Shown here piece by piece: positions 56,229 through 64,000 of a DNA stretch of 64,000 bases. Position numbers and translations under genes: made by a program. The notes beneath the pieces were generated by a model, which saw nothing but the letters and a program-made list of their open reading frames with translations, ran no database searches and was not told the DNA's origin. The stretch covers positions 2,232,001 through 2,296,000 of the forward strand of contig NZ_CP018725.1 of NCBI RefSeq assembly GCF_001908725.1, written 5' to 3'. Each line of letters opens with the position of its first letter. Position 1 is the first letter of the stretch. This DNA comes from Xanthomonas vesicatoria ATCC 35937 (GTDB taxonomy: Bacteria > Pseudomonadota > Gammaproteobacteria > Xanthomonadales > Xanthomonadaceae).

Positions 56229-58091
56229 TTGTCCGATCATCCTTCCTCCGATACCGGGAGCAGCGTCGACGCTCCCGTCGAGAAGCGCGCGCGCAAACCG
56301 CGCGTGAGCAAGACCGCCGTCGCCCATGACGATGGCGGCGCACAGCAGCCCAACCTGCCCTTGCCCGCCAGCCCCGCTCCCGACGCTACACGTGCCCCGC
56401 AGGCACCGTCGCACGCTGCCGAATCGGCACCGGCGCAGACGTCCGGCGATGGCGCCGGCAGTTCGCCTGGCAACAACGGGAACAGTCAGGGCGGCGACAG
56501 CCACGGCGAGCCACGCGAAGGCGGCCAGTCGCAGCAGCAGCGCTTCAATCAGGCGCAGCAACAGCAGAACCAGAATCAGGCGCAAAGCCAGGGCCAAGGC
56601 CAGAACCAAGGTCAAGGCCAGCATCAGGGCCAGGGCCAGAACGCCGGCCAGAACCAGCAGGGCCAGGGGCAGAATCAGCAGGGTAATCGCCGCGACCGGT
56701 TCCGCAACCGCCGCGACCGCGGTCCGCGCGATCGGTTCGGTAACGAAGGCGGCGGCATGCCGTCTTCCGATGGCAGCAACGAGCCCTTCATCGCGCGTCC
56801 GCACCCGGCCGTACCGGAGGGCTTCCCGGTCTATTCGCTGAGCGATCTCAAGCGGATGCCGGCGCAGAAGCTGCTGGATATCGCCGACCAGCTCAACATC
56901 CAGGAAGGCGTGGCGCGCGCGCGCAAGCAGGACGTGATCTTCGCCCTGCTCAAGGTGCTGACCCGCCATGGCGAAGGCGTTGCCGCCGACGGCGTGCTGG
57001 AAATCCTGCCCGACGGCTTCGGCTTCCTGCGTGCCGCCGAGGCCAGCTACCTGGCCGGCCCGGACGATACCTATATCTCGCCCAGCCAGATCCGCCGCTT
57101 CAACCTGCGCACTGGCGACCATTTGTCCGGCCGCATCCGCTTCCCCAAGGACGGCGAACGCTATTTTGCGCTGTCGATCGTGGACACCATCAACGGTGAG
57201 CCGCTGGAAGCCAGCAAGAACAAGGTGCTGTTTGAGAACCTGACCCCGCTGTTCCCGCGTCGCCGGTTCCGTCTGGAACGTGGCGATGGGTCCACCGAGG
57301 ACATCACCGGCCGCATCCTGGATCTGATGGCGCCGCAGGGTAAGGGTCAGCGCGCGCTGATCGTCTCCCCGCCCAAGGCCGGTAAGACGATGATGATGCA
57401 GCAAGTGGCCACGGCCATCACCACCAATCATCCCGAAGTGCACATGATCGTGTTGTTGATCGACGAGCGCCCGGAAGAAGTGACCGAAATGCAGCGCACC
57501 GTGCGCGGCGAGGTCATCTCCTCCACGTTCGACGAGCCGGCCGCGCGCCACGTGCAGGTCGCCGAGATGGTGATCGAGCGGGCCAAGCGCCTGGTCGAGC
57601 ACAAGAAGGACGTGGTGATCCTGCTCGACTCGATCACCCGCCTGGCGCGCGCCTACAACAACGTGGTGCCCAGCTCGGGCAAGGTGCTCACCGGTGGTGT
57701 GGACGCCAACGCCCTGCACCGCCCGAAGCGCTTCTTCGGTGCGGCGCGTAACGTGGAAGAAGGCGGCTCGCTGACCATCATCGCCACGGCGCTGGTGGAA
57801 ACCGGCAGCAAGATGGACGAGGTGATCTACGAAGAGTTCAAGGGCACCGGCAACAGCGAAGTGCATCTGAATCGTCGCATCACCGAAAAGCGCGTGTATC
57901 CGGCGATCGACATCAACCGTTCGGGCACGCGTCGCGAAGATCTGTTGATCGAGCCGGAGCTGCTGCAGAAGATCTGGATCCTGCGCAAGCTGCTGCACCC
58001 GATGGACGAAATCGCCGCGATGGAATTCCTGCTGGACAAGATGAAGACCACCAAGTCCAACGACGAGTTCTTCAGTTCGATGAAGCGCTGA
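56229..58091 (+). CDS. rho: Transcription termination factor Rho with Q/N/G-rich insertion
   Basis: A 620-residue Rho, about 200 longer than the E. coli protein. The RecA-like motor is complete: Walker [14 protein letters not shown] (about residue 379), [15 protein letters not shown], the Q and R loops, and Walker [16 protein letters not shown]. The RNA-binding N-terminal unit starts near residue 197 ([20 protein letters not shown]), with GFGFLRAA. Residues 1-195 are disordered: a basic/Ala/Pro start, a Gln/Asn/Gly stretch at about 97-154 ([19 protein letters not shown]), then an Arg-rich segment ([18 protein letters not shown]). The start is TTG with GAGGAA upstream. A terminator follows. 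Confidence 0.95.
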   Translation: MSDHPSSDTGSSVDAPVEKRARKPRVSKTAVAHDDGGAQQPNLPLPASPAPDATRAPQAPSHAAESAPAQTSGDGAGSSPGNNGNSQGGDSHGEPREGGQSQQQRFNQAQQQQNQNQAQSQGQGQNQGQGQHQGQGQNAGQNQQGQGQNQQGNRRDRFRNRRDRGPRDRFGNEGGGMPSSDGSNEPFIARPHPAVPEGFPVYSLSDLKRMPAQKLLDIADQLNIQEGVARARKQDVIFALLKVLTRHGEGVAADGVLEILPDGFGFLRAAEASYLAGPDDTYISPSQIRRFNLRTGDHLSGRIRFPKDGERYFALSIVDTINGEPLEASKNKVLFENLTPLFPRRRFRLERGDGSTEDITGRILDLMAPQGKGQRALIVSPPKAGKTMMMQQVATAITTNHPEVHMIVLLIDERPEEVTEMQRTVRGEVISSTFDEPAARHVQVAEMVIERAKRLVEHKKDVVILLDSITRLARAYNNVVPSSGKVLTGGVDANALHRPKRFFGAARNVEEGGSLTIIATALVETGSKMDEVIYEEFKGTGNSEVHLNRRITEKRVYPAIDINRSGTRREDLLIEPELLQKIWILRKLLHPMDEIAAMEFLLDKMKTTKSNDEFFSSMKR

Positions 58092-58114
58092 GGTCGGTTG
58101 CGTCAGCACTACGG

Positions 58115-58140
58115 AAAGCCCCGCATTGCGGGGCTTTTTT
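58115..58140 (+). terminator. Intrinsic terminator of rho
   Basis: AAAGCCCCGC, loop ATT, GCGGGGCTTT with six T in all, 23 nt past the rho stop: a textbook intrinsic terminator. Confidence 0.9.
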
Positions 58141-58316
58141 GTGGGCGGCATGACCTGATGCAGGCGTCGCTTCGGTGGATCCGCGTTGCCAAGCACGTGA
58201 TCGATGGGCTCGGCCCATCCAGGCGCCTTGGCGCGCCCTCCCTTCGCAGTGCCGGCAAAAGCGGCGCGCCCGGCCACACGCTGCGCCGGGCGCGCCTGTA
58301 TCAGTGGTAGTACGTT

Positions 58317-59186
58317 TTAGCCTTCCTGCAGCGGCGTCATCAGGCGCACGCCTTCGCCGTGCAGCGAAAACAGGCCCGAGCCCGGCAAGGCGTCCGGGCT
58401 ATCGGTCGTCGGAGCAGAGCGCTGCGTGCTCCACGACGCGCTCTGGCGCGGACCCGGCAGATAGGACTGCCATTTTTTCTGCTTGGCATCCAGGTCCCTC
58501 TCGGACGCGGCGATGTCGAAGGTCACCGGCACGCGCATCTCCCAAAACGGTGCATTGCGCTCAGGCCCGGCCGTGGGCGGGATGAAGGTCCAACTGCGCG
58601 CCTTGGCCATCGAGGCATCGGCAAATTCCTTGCGCCAGCGCGCACGCTTGGACTCGGAAACCAGCGAGGTGAGGTTGACCTGTTCGGCAACCACATCCTC
58701 CACCTTGCCATCGCGTCCGATCTTGAGCAGCAGATAGACCACGCCAGTGGCCCCGCCCCTGAAGGCATTGACCGGATAAGGCGGCGGCGCCATGTCCCTG
58801 GCCTGTGCGGCATCCCCCTGCTCGGCCTGACCGCCAAAATGCGCGCTGCGAATCGACACCCGATACTGATTGTCGTCGACCGGCTTGGCGACCAGCAGCA
58901 GGCTCATCGGCAACTGCGTCGGCAGCGCCGTGCCGTCGTCCCTGACCGGATCGAAGCGCCATGACGCAACCGACTGCTTGACCTGGTCGCGCACGACGGC
59001 GGGCAGTCGTTGTTCGTCCTCGAGCTTGACCTCGGTGACCGCGCCAGCCGGGGTCAAGGTCAGCTCGCCGCTGACATTCATGCTGGCTTCGATCTGCTGG
59101 CGGACCGCAGCGGCCTTGGCGTTGGCACCTCCCGTCATTGCCAGTCCCAACGCGATACCCAACCCGACCCGTTGCTTCCATTGCAT
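58317..59186 (-). CDS. TonB-like C-terminal domain protein
   Basis: A 289-residue exported protein. It starts MQWKQRVGLGIALGLAMTGG (signal peptide to about ANAKA) with GGGAG 6 nt before the ATG. The middle part has the pattern of TonB C-terminal modules: APPPYPVNAFRGGATGVVYL, then LLKIGRDGKVEDVVAEQVNL and ARSWTFIPP. The long proline-rich arm of a true TonB is missing and a cleavable signal replaces the membrane anchor, so energy transduction is doubtful. It is convergent with rho and lies beyond its terminator. Confidence 0.75.
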   Translation of the reverse strand: MQWKQRVGLGIALGLAMTGGANAKAAAVRQQIEASMNVSGELTLTPAGAVTEVKLEDEQRLPAVVRDQVKQSVASWRFDPVRDDGTALPTQLPMSLLLVAKPVDDNQYRVSIRSAHFGGQAEQGDAAQARDMAPPPYPVNAFRGGATGVVYLLLKIGRDGKVEDVVAEQVNLTSLVSESKRARWRKEFADASMAKARSWTFIPPTAGPERNAPFWEMRVPVTFDIAASERDLDAKQKKWQSYLPGPRQSASWSTQRSAPTTDSPDALPGSGLFSLHGEGVRLMTPLQEG

Positions 59187-59379
59187 TGCCGCACTCCCTT
59201 CAACGTGAGCGCCTGTTGTACCAGTGTGCGGCCGAAAACGAAATGTTCGGCACTGTGCCAACGCTGCGCTGTTGCCAGCGCCGGGCAGCCCGTGCGCTCG
59301 CACCACGATGCACGCGAACGCGCCTACCGATCCCGTTAGCGCTCCGCCACGCGGCTACGTCGTCGTGCGTCGATCACCG

Positions 59380-61119
59380 CTACGCCAGCCGCCGCGACTC
59401 CGCATACGGCGGCGTGTCCGGGTAATCGTCTTCGCGCAGGCGGGCCTGCAAATCACGCCACCATTGCGGGTCGAACAGTTCCGGGTGGATGTGCTTGACC
59501 GCTTCCAGCTGCGAGGCCGGCAAGCCCATGAACAGGGCGAAGCGTTCGGGAAACACATCGCGCGGACCGACGTGGAACCAGGGTTCGGCGGCGAGTTGTT
59601 CTTCGTAGGTGGTGGGCGTGGGCCAGTCACGGAAGCTGCATTCGGTGATCAGGCACAGCTCGTCGTAGTCGTAGAACACCGCACGCTGGTGGCGGGTGAT
59701 GCCGAAGTTCTTCAGCAGCATGTCGCCGGGAAAGATGTTGTTGCGCGCCATGTCCTTGATGGCCTGGCCGTAGTCCAGCGCCGCCGCATGCGCGGCCTCG
59801 GGCAGTTGTTCGCGCAGATACAGATTGAGCGGGCGCAGGCGCCGTTGCACGTAGCACAGCGCGATCAGTACATCGTCGCCATCTTCGCTCAGGCTCGTTG
59901 CGCAGCTGGTCTGCAGCTCCTGCAGCAGCGCCGGCGAGAAGCGCGATTTGGGAAAGCGCAGGTAGCGATACGGCTGCGCGTCGAGCAGGCGGCCGATGCG
60001 GTCGAGCTGGAAGACCAATTCGTATTTGCCCTCCACCTGCGCGCGGCTCATGGTCTTGGGATAGGCGAAACGATCACGAATCAGTTTGAACACCAGCGGA
60101 TAGCTGGGCAGCGTAAACACCACCATGACCATGCCCGGCGTGCCATCGGCATGCACCAGCTGCTCGGTCGGCTGCGCCTGGAAATGGCTGAAAAACGTCC
60201 GATAGCGTTCGGTCTTGCCCTGCTTGGCGCGGCCCAGCATGGTGTACAGCTCATCGACCGGCTTGTGGGTCAACAGGCTGCGCAGGAACACCACCGCATC
60301 GCCGACCGTCGACAGGTCGGCTTGAAAATAACTGCGCGAATTGCTGAACAGTTGCGCGACATCGCTGCGCTTGGTCAACACCGCTTCGGCGCGCAGGCCA
60401 GCTTTGTCGTTGACCAATGCGATCACGCACGGCGAGAAGCGATGTTCACCGAACACGCGGCCAACCAGATAGGCGCGGCGCTCGCGGTAGAACACCGTCT
60501 CCAGCAACTCCACGCTGCGCACCGGGTGCTCGCCCCAGTGCGCCAGATCGTCGAGCAGGCGCACGGCAATGGCCGCCGCGCACCTTGTGCGGTGCGCATA
60601 CGGCACTGCAAATGCGTAGTCACCCAATACCCGCACCAGCATGTCGGTCAGCCGGCCGGGCGAGACCGCGTAGGTATGACGTGCCACCGGCACGGTGATG
60701 GCATCGGTGGGTTCGATATCCAGCGCAATGAATTCGATATCGGCATCCACGCCATGGGTGCCGAAGTAGCGCCGGGTCAGGGTGTTGTAGAACGTCTTGT
60801 ACAGCTCCTGATCGATCAACCCGTCCAGCAGTGCAGCGTAGTGATTGCGCGCGCGCATCCACAGCGCGCGATCGTGCGCCTGTCCCAGCAGCACTGCACG
60901 CAGGCGCAGCATGCACTCGGTGATGTACTGGTCGTAGAGCGCAATGCGCGCCACCGCGTCCTCGCGCGCACCGCTCCAGTCGCGCATTTCGAAACGCTGC
61001 CGGGCGCGCGCGGTGATCTCGGAAAAGCGGGCGTGATAATCCTCGAAGGCTTCATACACCGCGTGGGCGATTGCCAGCGCGCGGCGTTCGGACTGCGGCG
61101 GTAACGGTGGCTGGCTCAT
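59380..61119 (-). CDS. aceK: Isocitrate dehydrogenase kinase/phosphatase
   Basis: A 579-residue bifunctional enzyme that inactivates dimeric isocitrate dehydrogenase by phosphorylation and reverses this, steering carbon to the glyoxylate bypass. The C-terminal catalytic part has the kinase residues in [15 protein letters not shown] (Asp and Asn) and [12 protein letters not shown] (metal-binding Asp); the N-terminal regulatory helices ([17 protein letters not shown]) are typical. The ATG at 61119 overlaps the stop of the lysR gene (ATGA), so aceK is transcribed behind lysR. The monomeric icd gene lies 1.4 kb away. Confidence 0.96.
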   Translation of the reverse strand: MSQPPLPPQSERRALAIAHAVYEAFEDYHARFSEITARARQRFEMRDWSGAREDAVARIALYDQYITECMLRLRAVLLGQAHDRALWMRARNHYAALLDGLIDQELYKTFYNTLTRRYFGTHGVDADIEFIALDIEPTDAITVPVARHTYAVSPGRLTDMLVRVLGDYAFAVPYAHRTRCAAAIAVRLLDDLAHWGEHPVRSVELLETVFYRERRAYLVGRVFGEHRFSPCVIALVNDKAGLRAEAVLTKRSDVAQLFSNSRSYFQADLSTVGDAVVFLRSLLTHKPVDELYTMLGRAKQGKTERYRTFFSHFQAQPTEQLVHADGTPGMVMVVFTLPSYPLVFKLIRDRFAYPKTMSRAQVEGKYELVFQLDRIGRLLDAQPYRYLRFPKSRFSPALLQELQTSCATSLSEDGDDVLIALCYVQRRLRPLNLYLREQLPEAAHAAALDYGQAIKDMARNNIFPGDMLLKNFGITRHQRAVFYDYDELCLITECSFRDWPTPTTYEEQLAAEPWFHVGPRDVFPERFALFMGLPASQLEAVKHIHPELFDPQWWRDLQARLREDDYPDTPPYAESRRLA

Positions 61120-62075
61120 GGCGGCAGTGTCCTGGAGCGCTTGCGACGGCGCGGGGCGGGCGGTGTAGCCGGCGACGCGATGGCGGCCTGCTGTGCATGA
61201 GCGACATGTTCGCGCGCCTGCACCTGCAACCACGCGCGGAACGCAAGAAAACCAGCATGCGCAGCCGAGCGTGGCGGATACACCAGATAGTGCGACCAAC
61301 CGGTCTTGAGCCGTTGCGCGGACAACGCCACCAGCTGGCCGGACGCCAGCAGCAGGCGTGCGCGCGTGACGCGCCCCAATGCCACGCCGACACCATCCAG
61401 CGCGGCGCGGTGATGCGCCTCGGATTCGTCGAGCACTGCGACATACCGCCGTGGCGCCTGCCCGCCGAACGCCGCAAACCAGCGCAGCCAGGCGTCGTCC
61501 GGGTCGCCCAGCAATGGCCAGTGCTGCAGCGGCGGTGCGTCCGCGCCACCCATGCGCGCGATCAGGGCGGGGCTTGCCATCGGGACCAGCCATTCGTCGA
61601 ACAGCGGTTCGGCGATGACGCCCGGCCATTGCCCGGCGCCAATGCGCATGGCGCCATCAACCTGCTGCTGGCGCTCGAAATCCACCAGCCGCTCGCTGGA
61701 GAACAGATTGATCTCGATGGTGGGGTGGTCGGCCAGAAAACCGCCCAGGCGCGGCACCAGCCAGGTGGATGCCATCGATGGGGTGATGCTCAGGGTCAGC
61801 GTATCCTCGCGGCGCGGGCCGAACGGCTGAAACGCTTCGGCGATCGCATCCAGATGCGGTGCGATGCGCTCCAGCAATTGCTGACCTTGCGGCGTGGCGG
61901 TCACGCCACGCGCATGCCGCTGCAACAGCGGATAGCCCAAGCGTTGTTCGAGCACACGCATCTGGTGGCTGAGCGCGCTGACGGTGAGATGCATCGCGGC
62001 AGCGGCGCGCGACAGGTTCCCCAGGCGCACCGCGCTGACGAAGCCTTGCAAGGCATGAAGCGGCGGACGCGACAT
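61116..62075 (-). CDS. LysR-family transcriptional regulator (GcvA-like)
   Basis: A 319-residue regulator. The N-terminal winged helix-turn-helix is LPHALQ-type, with [20 protein letters not shown] and [20 protein letters not shown]; the effector-binding part has [20 protein letters not shown] and [14 protein letters not shown], the pattern of GcvA-like members. A basic tail ([14 protein letters not shown]) is added. It overlaps aceK by 4 nt and is divergent from a small gene 104 bp away, so it may regulate itself, aceK and that gene; the effector is unknown. Confidence 0.92.
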   Translation of the reverse strand: MSRPPLHALQGFVSAVRLGNLSRAAAAMHLTVSALSHQMRVLEQRLGYPLLQRHARGVTATPQGQQLLERIAPHLDAIAEAFQPFGPRREDTLTLSITPSMASTWLVPRLGGFLADHPTIEINLFSSERLVDFERQQQVDGAMRIGAGQWPGVIAEPLFDEWLVPMASPALIARMGGADAPPLQHWPLLGDPDDAWLRWFAAFGGQAPRRYVAVLDESEAHHRAALDGVGVALGRVTRARLLLASGQLVALSAQRLKTGWSHYLVYPPRSAAHAGFLAFRAWLQVQAREHVAHAQQAAIASPATPPAPRRRKRSRTLPP

Positions 62076-62179
62076 GGGCAGACCCTTGAATTGAATTCAA
62101 AACGATTTTGCAAAAGCCTCGCTTTTGCCGCCCCTAGCCTGCGCCTACTGTGGATTCCACTCAAGTGGAGGCGGAATCA

Positions 62180-62419
62180 ATGCGCATCTTTACCGACTTG
62201 CTGTTCCAGCACGGGCACATTGCCGACGTGGAACTGGCGCAGCGGCTGGCCGAACCAGACGCTGTGGCGGACCCCGCAGCGCCGCAGGCCGCGTCGGCCC
62301 CTCCCGCGACCGACGCGGAACACATCGACGCGGCGCAACGCGCCCGGCGCGAACAGCGCATGGTGCGCCGCACGCGCCGCCTGCTGCGCGCCATCACGGC
62401 GCTGTCGCCTTTTCGCTGA
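62180..62419 (+). CDS. Small hypothetical protein divergent from lysR
   Basis: A 79-residue protein: MRIFTDLLFQHGHIADVELA at the start, an Ala/Pro/Asp-rich middle, and a very basic C-terminus (RARREQRMVRRTRRLLRAI). GGAGG lies 9 nt before the ATG at 62180, which decides the start over the GTG at 62150. No known domain. Its position opposite a LysR gene makes it a candidate target of that regulator. Confidence 0.65.
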   Translation: MRIFTDLLFQHGHIADVELAQRLAEPDAVADPAAPQAASAPPATDAEHIDAAQRARREQRMVRRTRRLLRAITALSPFR

Positions 62420-62425
62420 AATGAC

Positions 62426-62454
62426 AAGGCCCGCCTCTGGAGGAGGCGGGCCTT
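62426..62454. terminator. Bidirectional terminator before icd end
   Basis: AAGGCCCGCCTC and GAGGCGGGCCTT form a perfect 12-bp stem with a 5-nt loop, between the convergent small gene and icd. Confidence 0.75.
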
Positions 62455-62496
62455 GGGTGTCACTGCAGTTCACGCACCGACAGGCGGTGCCGCCGA

Positions 62497-64000
<1,504 letters not shown>

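Noticed and set aside
56094-58277. A 727-residue open frame opposite rho
   Set aside because: Antisense shadow; its apparent Leu/Ala repeats are the complement of the Gln/Gly stretch of Rho.

Overview
The window is a GC-rich gammaproteobacterial chromosome segment that reads as Xanthomonas or a very close Xanthomonadaceae relative. The grounds are the gene families and their order (def-fmt-rsmB, LysM-dprA-smg-topA-tsaC, rhlB/trxA/rho, lysR-aceK next to a monomeric icd), the 624-residue RpoD and 291-residue RpoH, many 4-nt ATGA/GTGA gene overlaps, and dispersed GTAGGAGCGC hairpins and GGGATTGGGGATT-type repeats. The genus call rests on family recognition, not on a database match.

Layout. 0.1-1.0 kb: an NmrA-like oxidoreductase, then a small gene ruined by several frameshifts. 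1.9-6.6 kb: a decayed integrated element in the 3' end of a tRNA(CAU) gene, bounded by a perfect 46-bp direct repeat. It holds a 5'-truncated integrase, a frameshifted P2-type tail gene D, a frameshifted DNA methyltransferase, and intact cargo (a secreted S1 serine protease and a secreted protein of unknown function). 6.9-13 kb: rpoD, dtd, a lipid A acyltransferase, a GNAT acetyltransferase and a GTP cyclohydrolase II fusion. 13.2-20.5 kb: two bacterial-PH membrane genes, then envelope polysaccharide genes (CDP-glycerol-type transferase, WaaE-like GT2, O-antigen ligase, ArnT-like GT39). 20.6-24 kb: rsmB (broken by a 1-nt frameshift), fmt and def, with an inverted-repeat-bounded element exactly filling the def-fmt gap. 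23.8-32.1 kb: LysM protein, dprA, smg, two GYF-domain membrane proteins, topA, tsaC. 32.4-40.4 kb: DUF4124 pair, an SDR, a small lipoprotein, sppA, a MATE transporter and a DUF3667 membrane protein. 40.5-49.2 kb: DUF3106 and a sigma-like membrane protein, priA behind an inverted pair of DnaA boxes, GST, NYN-domain protein, Coa1-like protein, ndh, and a TRIC-family channel gene broken by a stop codon. 49.4-58.1 kb: rpoH, ung, a double-receiver protein, ftsX, ftsE, rhlB, trxA, rho. 58.3-64 kb: TonB-like protein, aceK, lysR, a small divergent gene, and the 3' two-thirds of icd, cut by the window edge.

How the genes work together. Most of the window is housekeeping: two sigma factors, transcription termination and RNA decay (rho, rhlB), translation start and tRNA/rRNA modification (def, fmt, rsmB, tsaC, dtd), DNA handling (topA, priA, ung, dprA), cell division (ftsEX), LPS assembly, and control of the isocitrate branch point (aceK, icd). 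No CRISPR array, rRNA operon or intact insertion sequence was seen. The most notable points are the tRNA-anchored relic with surviving secreted cargo, the Q/N/G-rich insertion in Rho with a CTAG-rich leader, the DnaA-box pair before priA, the sigma-like/transmembrane fusion, the GYF-pilin-like fusion, and two conserved genes that look freshly inactivated (rsmB, TRIC).
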